A stretch of 64,000 nucleotides of DNA, from NCBI RefSeq assembly GCF_030397575.1, contig NZ_JAPNXS010000009.1, forward strand, positions 122,144 through 186,143, written 5' to 3'. This document shows positions 44,487 through 55,349 of this stretch, one piece after another (the first letter of the stretch is position 1; every line of letters begins with the position of its first letter). This DNA is from Psychromonas sp. 14N.309.X.WAT.B.A12. GTDB taxonomy: Bacteria > Pseudomonadota > Gammaproteobacteria > Enterobacterales > Psychromonadaceae. A program made the position numbers and the translations under genes. Under the pieces are notes generated by a model. That model did no database searches. It saw only the letters and a program-made list of their open reading frames with translations, and was not told the DNA's origin.

Positions 44487-47344
44487 TGGAAAAAACATAC
44501 AACCCAAGTGCGATTGAGCAAAAAAATTACCAAACCTGGGAAGAAAAAGGTTACTTCAAACCACACGGTGATACTGATAAAGAAAGTTTCTGCATCATGA
44601 TCCCACCACCAAATGTCACTGGTAGTTTACACATGGGTCACGCTTTCCAAGATACGATCATGGATACTTTGATTCGTTACCAACGTATGCAAGGCAAAAA
44701 CACGCTTTGGCAAATGGGTACCGACCATGCAGGTATTGCAACACAAATGGTTGTTGAGCGTAAATTATTTGCTGAAACAGGCCAAACACGTAAAGAATTA
44801 GGCCGTGAAACTTTCATTGAAAAAATCTGGGACTGGAAAGCTGAATCAGGCGGTAATATTTCACGCCAAATGCGTCGCCTAGGTACTTCTGTAGATTGGG
44901 ATCGTGAACGCTTTACCATGGACGATGGTTTATCTGAAGCCGTTAAAAAGACCTTTGTTGATTTATATAACGACGATTTGATCTACCGCGGCAAACGTCT
45001 TGTAAACTGGGATCCAAAATTACACACTGCGATTTCTGACTTAGAAGTAGAAAACAAAGATGTTAAAGGTTTCATGTGGCACTTCCGCTACCCGTTAGCG
45101 AATGGTGTAAAAACTACCGACGGTAAAGATTACATCGTAGTGGCGACAACACGTCCAGAAACGGTATTAGGTGATACAGGGGTTGCTGTTAACCCTGAAG
45201 ATCCACGTTACAAAGACCTTATTGGTAAAACCATTTTACTGCCATTTGTTAATCGTGAAATCCCAATTATTGGTGATGAACATGCGGATATGGAAAAAGG
45301 CACGGGTTGTGTAAAAATCACACCGGCACATGACTTTAACGACTACGAAGTAGGTAAACGCAATAAACTGCCAATGATCAATGTATTAACTTTTGATGCT
45401 TGTATTCGTGATAGCGCAGAAGTGTTTAATACTAATGGTGAAAAGAGCGAAGATTATCCAACAGAATTACCAGCACAATTTCAAGGCTTAACACGTGAAG
45501 CTGCGCGTAAATTAGTGGTAAGTGAACTAGATGCACTTGGTTTATTAGATGAAGTGAAAGACCATGACTTAACCGTACCTTACGGCGACCGTGGCGGCGT
45601 AGTTATTGAACCAATGTTAACAGACCAATGGTATGTACGTGTTGCTCCTCTTGCAAAAACAGCAACAGAAGCGGTTGCAAATGGTGATATTAAATTCGTA
45701 CCACAACAATATGAAAACATGTACAACTCATGGATGAATGACCTTAACGATTGGTGTGTATCTCGTCAGTTATGGTGGGGACATCGTATCCCAGCTTGGT
45801 ATGACGAAGCTGGTAAAGTTTATGTAGGTCACGATGAAGCAGAAGTACGCGCTAAACATAACTTAGATGACAGTATTGTGTTAAATCAAGATGATGATGT
45901 ACTTGATACATGGTTCTCATCTGGTTTATGGACTTTCTCTACATTAGGTTGGCCAAACCAAACCATGGATCTTAAAACTTTCCATTCAACTGATGTGTTG
46001 GTGACTGGTTTTGATATTATCTTCTTCTGGGTTGCACGTATGATCATGCTCACCATGCACTTTATGAAGAACGACGATGGCACCCCACAAGTTCCTTTTA
46101 AAACCGTTTATGTGACTGGGCTTATTCGTGATGAAAATGGCGATAAAATGTCTAAATCTAAAGGTAACGTATTAGATCCTTTAGATATGATTGATGGTTT
46201 AGATCTTGAAAGCCTAGTGACCAAGCGTACAGGCAACATGATGCAACCACAACTTGCTAAGAAGATTGAAAAAGATACACGTAAAACCTTTGCTAACGGT
46301 ATTGAAGCACATGGTACCGATGCACTTCGTTTCACATTAGCAGCAATGGCATCCACAGGTCGTGACATCAACTGGGATATGAACCGTCTTGAAGGTTACC
46401 GTAACTTCTGTAACAAGCTATGGAATGCAAGCCGTTATGTATTAATGGATGCTGAAGACCAAGACTTTGGTTTTGGCGACAATAAAGCAATGCAATTTAG
46501 CCTTGCCGATCGTTGGATCCAAGGTCAGTTACAAAATATGGTCAAAGAGTTCCGCCAAGCATTAGATACATACCGTTTTGATATCGCTGCGAATATTTTG
46601 TACGACTTCATCTGGAATGAATTCTGTGGTTGGTACTTAGAATTAACAAAACCTGTTTTATTCAAAGGTAGCGAAGAAGAGCAACGTGGTACACGTAATA
46701 CATTAATCAATGTATTAGAGACATTATTACGTGTTGCACATCCAATGCTGCCATTTATGACAGAAGAAATTTGGCAACGAGTGAAAACAATCACTGGTCA
46801 AGGTGGCGATACCATCATGTTAGAGGCTTATCCTGAATATGATGCATCACAAGTGGATGAGCAAGCTGTTGCAGACCTTGAGTGGGTTAAACAAGTGATT
46901 GATGCTGTACGTAATATTCGTGGTGAAATGGATATTAGCCCGAAAGTGCCACTCAATGTATTAGTTAAAAATGCAGATGTTCAAGCAATTCGTCGTTTCA
47001 CTGATAATGAAGCATTCTTAGCTGCATTAGCTAAACTAGAGAGTGTTACTTTTGTTGCTGAAGGTGAACAAACACCTGTGTCGGTGACAGCATTAGTTGG
47101 TGATTTAGAGTTACTTATCCCAATGGCTGGGTTAATTGATGTAGAAGCTGAATTAGCACGTTTAGCTAAACAACTTGAAAAAGCGAAAAAAGAGTTAGAT
47201 AAAGTCTCTGGGAAGCTAAGTAATGAACGCTTTGTAAGTAATGCACCTGAAGCGGTTATTACGAAAGAAAAAGCAAAACAAGCTGAATACCAAACTACTT
47301 GTGACAAGTTAAGTGAGCAAATTGAAACGATTAAAGCACTTTAA
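44483..47344 (+). CDS. valS: Valyl-tRNA synthetase ValS
   Basis: Charges tRNA-Val. The 953-residue protein has the class I motifs: HIGH variant in [15 protein letters not shown] (near residues 42-56) and [14 protein letters not shown] (near 553-566). The editing domain (CP1) lies between; the C-terminal roughly 70 residues are the ValS coiled-coil arm ([19 protein letters not shown]). The start overlaps the holC stop; two ATGs (44483 and 44486) are possible. A strong terminator follows at 47388-47408. Confidence 0.97.
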   Translation: MMEKTYNPSAIEQKNYQTWEEKGYFKPHGDTDKESFCIMIPPPNVTGSLHMGHAFQDTIMDTLIRYQRMQGKNTLWQMGTDHAGIATQMVVERKLFAETGQTRKELGRETFIEKIWDWKAESGGNISRQMRRLGTSVDWDRERFTMDDGLSEAVKKTFVDLYNDDLIYRGKRLVNWDPKLHTAISDLEVENKDVKGFMWHFRYPLANGVKTTDGKDYIVVATTRPETVLGDTGVAVNPEDPRYKDLIGKTILLPFVNREIPIIGDEHADMEKGTGCVKITPAHDFNDYEVGKRNKLPMINVLTFDACIRDSAEVFNTNGEKSEDYPTELPAQFQGLTREAARKLVVSELDALGLLDEVKDHDLTVPYGDRGGVVIEPMLTDQWYVRVAPLAKTATEAVANGDIKFVPQQYENMYNSWMNDLNDWCVSRQLWWGHRIPAWYDEAGKVYVGHDEAEVRAKHNLDDSIVLNQDDDVLDTWFSSGLWTFSTLGWPNQTMDLKTFHSTDVLVTGFDIIFFWVARMIMLTMHFMKNDDGTPQVPFKTVYVTGLIRDENGDKMSKSKGNVLDPLDMIDGLDLESLVTKRTGNMMQPQLAKKIEKDTRKTFANGIEAHGTDALRFTLAAMASTGRDINWDMNRLEGYRNFCNKLWNASRYVLMDAEDQDFGFGDNKAMQFSLADRWIQGQLQNMVKEFRQALDTYRFDIAANILYDFIWNEFCGWYLELTKPVLFKGSEEEQRGTRNTLINVLETLLRVAHPMLPFMTEEIWQRVKTITGQGGDTIMLEAYPEYDASQVDEQAVADLEWVKQVIDAVRNIRGEMDISPKVPLNVLVKNADVQAIRRFTDNEAFLAALAKLESVTFVAEGEQTPVSVTALVGDLELLIPMAGLIDVEAELARLAKQLEKAKKELDKVSGKLSNERFVSNAPEAVITKEKAKQAEYQTTCDKLSEQIETIKAL

Positions 47345-47387
47345 CCCTATCGATTAGCTTAATTTCTTAATGCGCTTTAACTTTTTG

Positions 47388-47412
47388 AGGGACTGTTTAA
47401 CAGTCCCTTTTT
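47388..47412 (+). terminator. Terminator after valS
   Basis: AGGGACTG / CAGTCCCT, 8-bp perfect stem with TTTAA loop and TTTTTC tail, 44 bases after the valS stop. Confidence 0.9.
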
Positions 47413-47617
47413 CATATCCAGCTTTTAACATCCATAGTAAAAACGCCTACCACTCACTGATCTGAAATGAAGCTCAAAATTAATTAGAAGCTCTTTACTC
47501 TTGTTTCCTGATAAAAACCGTGATTACTTCATAAAAATTAAAAATAACTGCTTACATTTTTAGCAACTTTGTGAAAATGATCTACACTAATAGCCTCTTT
47601 GGCTTTTATGAAAAAAT

Positions 47618-48514
47618 ATGTTCTCTCTACAAACAACAATTCAGTCTTTTTTATTTTTATTAATAGCCACTTTATCTACATCAATATATGCAGATAAAAA
47701 TCCCTCTCTTGCACACACAAGAATTACCGTATGGCAACATACTATTGAACATCCTGATCCTATTTTTATCACAATATTAATCAAAGCTTTGGATATAACT
47801 CGTCATGAATATGGGGAGTACGAAATTGTCCCATCAAAAGAGATGGAACAAGGAAGAGCTGTACAGCGGTTAGCGATAAAGTATGAGGGAGTCTTAGATG
47901 TAGCACACTTTGCTTCTAGTCTAGAAAGAGAAAAGGGAGCAATTGCTGTTAAAGTCCCTCTGTTAAACGGGTTATTAGGTTATCGCGTTTGTTTGATTAA
48001 TAAAGGAGATCAACCTAAATTTTCAAACATCAAGAATAAACAAGCATTTATAGACAATCGCTTAACCATAGGTCAACATCAAGACTGGCCTGATGCACAC
48101 ATTCTAAAAAGCAGTGGTTTAGATGTACGTACTTCTTATAAATACAGTTTATTATTTCAACAATTAAAAAAGCAACGTTTTGATTGCTATCTTCGTGGTA
48201 TTAATGAAGTAACTGATGAATACGAAAAATACGCTGATTTAAATTTTGAAATAGAGAATACACTATTATTTCATTACCCTTTTCCAATTTTCTTTTTCGT
48301 CCATGAGAGTGACCCAGAGCTTGCTCAAAGAATCACTCTGGGCTTAACCAGGTTAAAAGAAAAGGGAGCATTATCTGAGCTCGTAAAGCTGTATCACAAA
48401 GCACAAATAGACAAATTACATTTGGATAAACGCAAGCTTATCGCCATCGATAACGTTATATTGCCGGAAGACTCCATACAGACATTGACACCAATTCCAT
48501 GGTTACCTCTATAA
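47618..48514 (+). CDS. Putative periplasmic solute-binding-like protein
   Basis: A 298-residue protein with a signal peptide (cleavage after SIYA), lying alone downstream of valS. After the signal, ITVWQHTIEHPDPIFITILIKALDIT and later LLGYRVCLINKGDQPKF, IKNKQAFIDNRLTIGQHQDWPDAHILK and FDCYLRGINEVTDEYEKYADL resemble the two lobes of a type 2 periplasmic binding fold (a transporter-like substrate-binding protein). No partner permease is adjacent, so it may be a stand-alone sensor or binding protein. It ends 12 bases before the comM stop. Confidence 0.6.
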   Translation: MFSLQTTIQSFLFLLIATLSTSIYADKNPSLAHTRITVWQHTIEHPDPIFITILIKALDITRHEYGEYEIVPSKEMEQGRAVQRLAIKYEGVLDVAHFASSLEREKGAIAVKVPLLNGLLGYRVCLINKGDQPKFSNIKNKQAFIDNRLTIGQHQDWPDAHILKSSGLDVRTSYKYSLLFQQLKKQRFDCYLRGINEVTDEYEKYADLNFEIENTLLFHYPFPIFFFVHESDPELAQRITLGLTRLKEKGALSELVKLYHKAQIDKLHLDKRKLIAIDNVILPEDSIQTLTPIPWLPL

Positions 48515-48525
48515 CTTAAACGACC

Positions 48526-50040
48526 TTAGTTGAAGCTACTTAATAGTCTATCCATCGCTCGGTAGTTTAATGCTTCGCACAAGTGGGCTTTAGATATATC
48601 AGTTTGTTGTTGAAGATCAGCAATACTCCTGGCCACTTTTAGTAAGCTATGCCAAGCACGAATAGATAATCCCATTTTATCAATCGCTTGCTCTAAAAAA
48701 ACAGCATCCTCTTTGCTTAATACACAAAATTGATTAACTTCCTGACTTGATAAATAATGATTTAATTTCCCTTGCCGTGTTAGCTGAATATGACGAGCAG
48801 CTAATACTCTCTCTTTGATTTCAGCACTGGTTTCTATTCTATTTTTTGCACCTAGTTGTGAGTCAGCTAATAAACCTTTTGGTAATAACGGCACCATAAT
48901 AGCTAATGCAAAACGATCTAAGAAAGGGCCTGATAAACGTCCTAAATAGCGTAATATTTGATCTGGCGTACTGCGCCTTAAATTACCTGAAATATGTCCA
49001 CAAGGGCTAGGATTCATCGCTGCAATCAATTGAAAATGCGCAGGAAAAGTTACTTGGTTTGCAGCACGAGAAATAGTAACTTGATGGTTTTCCATCGGCT
49101 GACGAAGACTATCTAAGACTTGTCGGGGAAATTCAGCTAATTCATCTAAAAACAACACCCCATGATGCGATAATGAGATTTCTCCCGGCTTGGGTTTACC
49201 TCCTCCGCCCACCAGCGCCACTGCCGAAGCACTATGGTGAGGAGCACGGTACGGTGGTAAAAACCAATCACTCCGTTGCTTGCCACATACCGAGTAGACA
49301 GCAGCAGTTTGTAAGGCTTGATGCTCCTCTAAGTTAGGCAACAACGTCATAAAACGTTCAGCTAACATACTTTTTCCAGTACCAGGAGGACCAATTAAGA
49401 GTAAATTATGCGCCCCAACAGCTGCAACTTCCAACACTCTCTTGGCTTGCTCCTGACCAAGAACATCACTGAAGTCTAGAGAAGAAGCTTCGATGCTGGT
49501 AGTTACATCTTGCTCAGCAGGTGGCAAAGTAAGCTGTTGTTGTAAATAGGCACAGACATCAACTAAACAATGAGCAACAACACCATTCGCTCCCGTTAAT
49601 GCACATTCATGGGCATTTTCTGTACACACAATGACTTGTCGTTGTTGCTCTTTTGCGGCTAATGCACAAGGAATAATGCCATCGACATGGCGTAACTCTC
49701 CCGATAATGATAACTCTCCATAACACTCAAATTGTAGAATTTCAGGACACTTTAATTGCTCTGAGGCGAGTAAAATACCCAAAGCAATGGCTAAATCAAA
49801 ACGTCCCCCCTCTTTAGGTAAGTTAGCAGGAGCGAGGTTCACCGTGATCCGCTTGCTCGGAAATTTGTAATTACTATTTAAAATAGCACTACGTACTCGG
49901 TCTTTTGCTTCTTTGACTGACGTTTCAGGTAATCCAACTAATGAAAAAGCAGGTAACCCAGTACCAAGGTGGACTTCAACCTCTACTTCAGGAGCATCTA
50001 CTCCCGAAATAGAACGACATACTAACCTCGCTAATGCCAT
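48526..50040 (-). CDS. comM: ComM/YifB family AAA+ ATPase
   Basis: A 504-residue Mg-chelatase-like helicase; in Vibrio and Haemophilus ComM aids branch migration during natural transformation. N-terminal Lon-like domain (about 1-170, LGTGLPAFSLVGLPETSVKEAKDRVRSA), then Walker A GPPGTGKSML (near 219-228), Walker B VLFLDELAEF, and the C-terminal region NYRAMDRLL. Length matches YifB/ComM. It is converging with the upstream gene and has a clear start after AAGGGAGTT. Confidence 0.94.
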   Translation of the reverse strand: MALARLVCRSISGVDAPEVEVEVHLGTGLPAFSLVGLPETSVKEAKDRVRSAILNSNYKFPSKRITVNLAPANLPKEGGRFDLAIALGILLASEQLKCPEILQFECYGELSLSGELRHVDGIIPCALAAKEQQRQVIVCTENAHECALTGANGVVAHCLVDVCAYLQQQLTLPPAEQDVTTSIEASSLDFSDVLGQEQAKRVLEVAAVGAHNLLLIGPPGTGKSMLAERFMTLLPNLEEHQALQTAAVYSVCGKQRSDWFLPPYRAPHHSASAVALVGGGGKPKPGEISLSHHGVLFLDELAEFPRQVLDSLRQPMENHQVTISRAANQVTFPAHFQLIAAMNPSPCGHISGNLRRSTPDQILRYLGRLSGPFLDRFALAIMVPLLPKGLLADSQLGAKNRIETSAEIKERVLAARHIQLTRQGKLNHYLSSQEVNQFCVLSKEDAVFLEQAIDKMGLSIRAWHSLLKVARSIADLQQQTDISKAHLCEALNYRAMDRLLSSFN

Positions 50041-50339
50041 CTTAACTCCCTTTACCAGCTATCCGTTTTGAATGTGCCTTTAAGTATAGGAGTCAAACTT
50101 ATTCAGCAAAATAGTGTGTCTAGAAACACATAATCAAAGGCAATAATTAGATCTGTAATACAAAATTTAAAGTCACAAACAAATCCGATTTATCATTTTT
50201 CTGGTAATTAAAGTGAGTGACTCTTCACGGTATTTTTTATTTTTAAATAGTATGGTATGACAACTTAAAAGGTTAAATGATCAAGGTATGTTAATCATTT
50301 ATATAACCACTAATGCTCAACAGAGTAAGGAAATGATGA

Positions 50340-50810
50340 ATGAGAAGTAATAAAGAAATAGCATTAGATGCTATCGACTTGGTGACCCCTGCAATACTGA
50401 AATTATTTGAGCGTACCAACAGAAAAGAATTACATATTGTGATTATGGATCCTACCTTAAAACCATGGGAGTCTGATTTTGATAGCGCTATTTTAGTAGA
50501 AAAATCATTGGGTTCTCCAAAAGAGTGGACAATCCAATTTGATGAATTAGCTAGAAAAAAAGCACATCAAGCTTGGCGTAACAGTTGTGCTAATGTTGAT
50601 ATTCAATCTAAACACCCTTCTGCATTACAAGATGGTGATATCTTATTTTATGGATCATTTGTGTACGGAAACATAGTGGTAGCTTGTAGTGGTGTTGAAC
50701 AGCATTATGACATGTTAATGAGTAGTTGGATTGCATTAGCCTTTGAACAGTTAACTGTCGCAGAATATACAAAAAGTAAAACTGACACACCTACAAAAGC
50801 ATTCAGATAA
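50340..50810 (+). CDS. Hypothetical protein, possible GlcG/HbpS-like fold
   Basis: A 156-residue soluble protein, not confidently recognised. DELARKKAHQAWRNS and the following ALQDGDILFYGSFVYGNIVVACSGVEQHYDMLMSSWIALAFEQL resemble the KA.tA helix and the G..VGAIGVSG segments with a final helix seen in GlcG/HbpS (DUF336) proteins, but the motif match is imperfect. An initial IALDAIDLVTPAILKLFER helix also fits. The ATG follows AAGGAAATGATGA. A hairpin terminator lies 15 bases after the stop. Confidence 0.55.
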   Translation: MRSNKEIALDAIDLVTPAILKLFERTNRKELHIVIMDPTLKPWESDFDSAILVEKSLGSPKEWTIQFDELARKKAHQAWRNSCANVDIQSKHPSALQDGDILFYGSFVYGNIVVACSGVEQHYDMLMSSWIALAFEQLTVAEYTKSKTDTPTKAFR

Positions 50811-50824
50811 CACTAAGCAGTAGC

Positions 50825-50860
50825 ATAAATAGAGGCTGATACTAGTCCGTCTCTATTTAT
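50825..50860 (+). terminator. Terminator after the GlcG-like gene
   Basis: ATAAATAGAG / CTCTATTTAT, 10-bp stem around a 16-base loop with inner pairing, followed by TTAGTTT. Confidence 0.75.
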
Positions 50861-51045
50861 TAGTTTCATCCCTATAATTCTTCTATCAACGCTAATATTA
50901 ACCCCAAGAAACGCCGGGTCTGTTTTACTAATCAAGCTAATCGGCTAATGAGTTCTAGAGGTTATAAAGGGAACAATCTTCCATGTTAACTTGCTCATTT
51001 AAATTTAATTATTTTTCTGTGTAAAATTAAAATTACCTGCTTAAT

Positions 51046-51193
51046 ATGACGACTCAAACACTATCACTTTCAAGTGAATGCCTACTCAATAATTTGTTTA
51101 AAAATGTAACAAAAGTTGTTTGAACAGCGCTTTTTTGCTATAAAGACCACCCTTTTTAAAATCAATCTTCAACGCATTAAAAACAGATTGATT
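51046..51193 (+). promoter_or_regulatory. Possible ilv attenuation leader
   Basis: A 25-codon ORF (51046-51123) encodes MTTQTLSLSSECLLNNLFKN then VTKVV, rich in Leu and Val; it lies in the 410-base gap upstream of ilvG. Downstream, AATCAATCT (51160-51168) and AGATTGATT (51185-51193) form a 9-bp perfect inverted repeat just ahead of the ilvG start. This is consistent with branched-chain amino acid attenuation, but no ribosome site precedes the ATG and no T run follows the hairpin, so it is only a candidate. Confidence 0.35.
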
Positions 51194-51220
51194 AACCATC
51201 ATTAAATTCAGGAAAACCCC

Positions 51221-52867
51221 ATGAATGGTGCAAACTTTGTTGTTCACGCTCTCAAAGAGCAAAATGTAACACAGGTATTTGGTTACCCAGGTGGTGCTAT
51301 CATGCCACTCTACGATGCACTATTTGATGGTGGCGTTGATCATCTTTTATGCCGTCATGAACAAGGTGCTGCAATGGCGGCGATCGGTTATGCACGCTCT
51401 ACGGGTAAAGTGGGCGTATGCATTGCGACCTCAGGTCCAGGTGCCACTAACTTAATAACTGGTTTAGCAGATGCCTTATTAGATTCTATTCCTATCGTGG
51501 CTATTACTGGTCAAGTGCCAACCCATTTAATTGGTACTGATGCTTTCCAAGAAGTCGATGTATTAGGTTTATCGCTAGCATGTACAAAGCATAGTTTTAT
51601 GGTGGAAACTGCAGAGCAATTAGGTCCAATTATTGAGCAGGCTTTCGAAATCGCCACCAGCGGACGCCCAGGCCCTGTATTGATTGATATTCCCAAAGAT
51701 ATCCAAGTCGGCCCAAGTGTCGCCTATGCCTTGGCACAATTAGCAGATACACAGAAACCACTGGATCAAAACTTAATATCACATAGCAAACTATTAATTA
51801 GTGAAGCTAAAAAACCATTACTTTATGTAGGTGGTGGTGTCGGAATGGCAAAAGCGGTATCTGAATTACGCACTTTCATTGAGCAAACTCAGATTCCGAG
51901 CGTATGTACGCTAAAAGCAATTGGTTGTATTCAACATGACTCAACTTATTTCATGGGTATGGTGGGTATGCATGGCAGTAAAGCCTCTAATTTAGCGATT
52001 CAAGAATGTGATTTGTTAATCGCTGTGGGTGCACGATTTGATGACCGTGTAACAGGTAAACTAGATGAATTCGCACAACATGCTAAAGTTATTCATCTCG
52101 ACGTGGATGCAGCTGAAATAGATAAATTACGCCAAGTCACCATCTCTATGACAGATGATCTTAAACAAGTACTACCCGCAATCACTGTACAACCTAGTAT
52201 TGAACAATGGCAACAACATATTAGCGAAATGAAAGTCACGCACGCTAATCGTTATGATCATCCAGGTGAGCCGATTTTTGCGCCGGCTTTATTACGCCAA
52301 TTAGCTGAAACTATGCCTGCAGATACGGTGATTTGTAGTGATGTAGGTCAACATCAAATGTGGGTAGCGCAACACATGTTTGTAGATCGCCCGGAAAACC
52401 ATATTTCTAGCTCTGGTCTTGGTACTATGGGCTTTGGTGTACCAGCAGCTGTTGGTGCACAGGTAGCACGTCCAAATGATACGGTGATCGCAGTATCGGG
52501 TGATGGTTCCTTTATGATGAACATACAAGAATTAGGTACTATTAAACGTAAACAGTTACCAGTAAAAATACTACTCATTGATAACCAACGCTTAGGCATG
52601 GTAAGACAATGGCAAGAGTTGTTCTTTAATGGTCGTTTCAGTGAAACTATTTTAACTGATAATCCAGATTTTGTGACACTAGCTAGTGCCTTTGATATTC
52701 CAGGTGAAACCATTGTTGTAAAATCTCAAATAGAGCAAGCATTACAACGTTTATTAAATAGCGATGGCCCTTACTTATTACATGTATCTATCTCTGAAGA
52801 AGAAAATGTATGGCCATTAGTTCCACCAGGTGCAGCAAATGATCAAATGATGGAGAGCGTAGGATGA
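51221..52867 (+). CDS. ilvG: Acetolactate synthase II large subunit IlvG
   Basis: Catalytic subunit of acetohydroxyacid synthase, first shared step of valine, leucine and isoleucine synthesis. The 548-residue protein has the thiamine-diphosphate enzyme layout: N-terminal [15 protein letters not shown] with the conserved catalytic Glu in [16 protein letters not shown] (near residues 43-59), a middle domain with [16 protein letters not shown], and C-terminal ThDP-binding [12 protein letters not shown]...[11 protein letters not shown]. No frameshift, so the full-length enzyme is made. AGGAAAA precedes the ATG. Overlaps ilvM by 4 bases. Confidence 0.96.
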   Translation: MNGANFVVHALKEQNVTQVFGYPGGAIMPLYDALFDGGVDHLLCRHEQGAAMAAIGYARSTGKVGVCIATSGPGATNLITGLADALLDSIPIVAITGQVPTHLIGTDAFQEVDVLGLSLACTKHSFMVETAEQLGPIIEQAFEIATSGRPGPVLIDIPKDIQVGPSVAYALAQLADTQKPLDQNLISHSKLLISEAKKPLLYVGGGVGMAKAVSELRTFIEQTQIPSVCTLKAIGCIQHDSTYFMGMVGMHGSKASNLAIQECDLLIAVGARFDDRVTGKLDEFAQHAKVIHLDVDAAEIDKLRQVTISMTDDLKQVLPAITVQPSIEQWQQHISEMKVTHANRYDHPGEPIFAPALLRQLAETMPADTVICSDVGQHQMWVAQHMFVDRPENHISSSGLGTMGFGVPAAVGAQVARPNDTVIAVSGDGSFMMNIQELGTIKRKQLPVKILLIDNQRLGMVRQWQELFFNGRFSETILTDNPDFVTLASAFDIPGETIVVKSQIEQALQRLLNSDGPYLLHVSISEEENVWPLVPPGAANDQMMESVG

Positions 52868-53115
52868 ATAACACATTAACAATTGAAGCTAAGCATAGCC
52901 CAGAGTTTTTAGAGCGCCTATTGCGTGTTTGTCGTCACCGCGGTTTCTCCATTGTAAGCATCAATGCAACTATAGAACAACAACTTACACATATTGAATT
53001 AACCGTTAGTAGTGACCGTGAAATAACACTACTTACTAAACAACTTGATAAAGTGATTGGTATATTAACGGTCACTCTATTAGCATCAAGCGGAAATATT
53101 AAAGCAAGCGCATAA
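52864..53115 (+). CDS. ilvM: Acetolactate synthase II small subunit IlvM
   Basis: An 83-residue ACT-domain regulatory subunit that pairs with Ilv[28 protein letters not shown] sequence and the [20 protein letters not shown] region match the IlvM single ACT domain; length is normal. It starts within the last codons of ilvG (ATGA overlap), so the two subunits are made together. Confidence 0.93.
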   Translation: MNNTLTIEAKHSPEFLERLLRVCRHRGFSIVSINATIEQQLTHIELTVSSDREITLLTKQLDKVIGILTVTLLASSGNIKASA

Positions 53116-53214
53116 ATTGCAGATTGTACCCTTAAGGGTTATCTGTTTTACTTGCACTACTATTACTATCAAGGCCCATTGAGTTGGCCAGCAAAGCAGT
53201 TTAAGGAAATTAAC

Positions 53215-55053
53215 ATGCCAGATTATCGTTCGAAAACCTCAACACATGGCCGTAATATGGCTGGTGCACGTGCACTATGGCGCGCAACTGGCGTAAAAGA
53301 TGATGACTTCGGTAAGCCAATCATCGCAATTTCAAACTCATTTACACAGTTTGTACCTGGCCACGTTCACCTGAAAGATATGGGGCAACTTGTAGCAGGT
53401 GCTGTTGAAGCAGCTGGCGGTATTGCTAAAGAATTTAATACTATCGCTGTTGATGATGGTATTGCAATGGGCCACTCTGGCATGCTTTACAGCTTACCTT
53501 CACGTGATTTAATTGCAGATTCAATTGAATACATGGTAAATGCTCACTGTGCTGATGCGATTGTTTGTATCTCTAACTGTGACAAAATCACACCGGGAAT
53601 GTTAATGGCGGCATTACGCTTAAATATCCCAGTGATTATGGTATCGGGTGGTCCAATGGAAGCAGGTAAAACTAAGCTTTCTGAGCAAATTATCAAACTA
53701 GATTTAGTTGATGCTATGGTAATGGGTGCCGATAAAACAGTATCTGATGAAGATGTTGAAAAAGTTGAGCGTAGTGCTTGTCCTACTTGTGGTTCATGTT
53801 CAGGTATGTTCACTGCTAACTCTATGAACTGTCTAACTGAAGCCTTAGGTTTATCATTACCAGGTAATGGTTCAATGTTAGCAACACACGCCGACCGTGA
53901 GCAACTATTCTTAGATGCAGGTACTCGTATTGTTGATATCGCTAAACGTCACTACCAAGAAGACGATTACTCAGTATTACCGCGTTCAATTGCTAACCGT
54001 GCCGCTTTTGAAAATGCAATGGCGTTAGATATTGCAATGGGTGGTTCTACTAATACTATCCTGCATCTTTTAGCCTGTGCTCAAGAAGCTGAATTAGACT
54101 TTACTGTAGCCGATATGGATGAGATGTCTCGCCGTATTCCTCAACTATGTAAAGTAGCGCCTTCTACACCTAAATACCATATGGAAGATGTGCATCGTGC
54201 AGGTGGTGTAATGGCTATTTTAGGTGAACTAGATCGTGCAGGTTTATTAAATGGCGATACTCCAACCATCTTAAACATGACGATGCGTGAGCAGTTAGCA
54301 CAGTACGATATTATGCAAACTAAAGACCAAGCTATCATCGACTTCTACCGAGCAGGCCCTGCAGGTATCCGTACCGTTAAAGCATTTAGTCAATCTTGCC
54401 GTTGGGATACTGTAGATAATGACCGTGTTGAAGGTTGTGTTCGTTCAATCGACAATGCATTCAGTACTGAAGGTGGTTTAGCAGTATTATTTGGTAATAT
54501 GGCCGTTGATGGCGCAGTTGTTAAAACCGCTGGTGTTGATGACGATAACCTAACATTCACTGGCCCGGCAAAAGTATACGAAAGCCAAGACGATGCGGTT
54601 GCAGCTATCTTAGGTGGTAAAGTTGTTTCTGGTGATGTAGTTGTTATCCGTTATGAAGGCCCGCAAGGCGGTCCTGGTATGCAAGAGATGCTTTATCCAA
54701 CCAGTTACCTTAAATCTATCGGTTTAGGTAAAGAATGCGCATTAATCACCGATGGTCGTTTCTCTGGTGGTACATCAGGCTTATCAATCGGTCACGTTTC
54801 TCCTGAAGCGGCAGCTGGCGGTTTAATCGGTCTAATTGAAAACGGTGATATCATTGATATTAATATTCCAACGCGTGCGATGGACTTAAAAGTATCAGAT
54901 GAGGTATTAGCAGAACGTCGTGCAAAACAAGATGCAATTGGTTGGAAGCCAGTGGATCGTATCCGCCCTATTTCAGTGGCACTAAAAGTATACGCTTCAA
55001 TGGCAACTTCTGCCGATAAAGGTGCTGTACGAGATATCACTAAACTTAAATAA
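53215..55053 (+). CDS. ilvD: Dihydroxyacid dehydratase IlvD
   Basis: An iron-sulfur enzyme of branched-chain amino acid synthesis. The ATG at 53215 gives [20 protein letters not shown], the family N-terminus, with AAGGAA ahead; an in-frame TTG at 53152 is discounted. The 612-residue protein has the cluster cysteines in [12 protein letters not shown] and [19 protein letters not shown], and [15 protein letters not shown]. Length normal. Ordered ilvG-ilvM-ilvD without ilvE between, which differs from E. coli ilvGMEDA. A terminator follows at 55093-55124. Confidence 0.96.
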   Translation: MPDYRSKTSTHGRNMAGARALWRATGVKDDDFGKPIIAISNSFTQFVPGHVHLKDMGQLVAGAVEAAGGIAKEFNTIAVDDGIAMGHSGMLYSLPSRDLIADSIEYMVNAHCADAIVCISNCDKITPGMLMAALRLNIPVIMVSGGPMEAGKTKLSEQIIKLDLVDAMVMGADKTVSDEDVEKVERSACPTCGSCSGMFTANSMNCLTEALGLSLPGNGSMLATHADREQLFLDAGTRIVDIAKRHYQEDDYSVLPRSIANRAAFENAMALDIAMGGSTNTILHLLACAQEAELDFTVADMDEMSRRIPQLCKVAPSTPKYHMEDVHRAGGVMAILGELDRAGLLNGDTPTILNMTMREQLAQYDIMQTKDQAIIDFYRAGPAGIRTVKAFSQSCRWDTVDNDRVEGCVRSIDNAFSTEGGLAVLFGNMAVDGAVVKTAGVDDDNLTFTGPAKVYESQDDAVAAILGGKVVSGDVVVIRYEGPQGGPGMQEMLYPTSYLKSIGLGKECALITDGRFSGGTSGLSIGHVSPEAAAGGLIGLIENGDIIDINIPTRAMDLKVSDEVLAERRAKQDAIGWKPVDRIRPISVALKVYASMATSADKGAVRDITKLK

Positions 55054-55092
55054 GCCCTCGTTTTAGAGCGTATAAGTAGCAAGATATCAAAA

Positions 55093-55124
55093 AGCCCATT
55101 ATGTGAATGCATAATGGGCTTTTT
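55093..55124 (+). terminator. Terminator after ilvD
   Basis: AGCCCATTATG / CATAATGGGCT, 11-bp perfect stem, with TTTTTT after it, 40 bases past the ilvD stop. Good bidirectional form with A's upstream, so may also serve the converging rbsR. Confidence 0.9.
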
Positions 55125-55349
55125 TAATTCTCAAACACTATTTTATGCCATCCCCTCAATTCAGGTGAATAACAGCGGAATTATATTTGAAGTTATAATA
55201 TTATATTTTTTGACTATACCGTGCCGTTAGTTTTGCGAAGTTTAAAGCGAGTCATTGAAACAATAACAGATTATTAAAAGATATTTTAACATCGCAAACC
55301 CGCTAAAATAACGATCCTGTATTGCTTATCTCGCATTGAGGTTTGATAG

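Noticed and set aside
53152..53214. Upstream start for ilvD
   Set aside because: The 21-residue extension is unlike the family; ATG 53215 has AAGGAA ahead and gives the conserved N-terminus.
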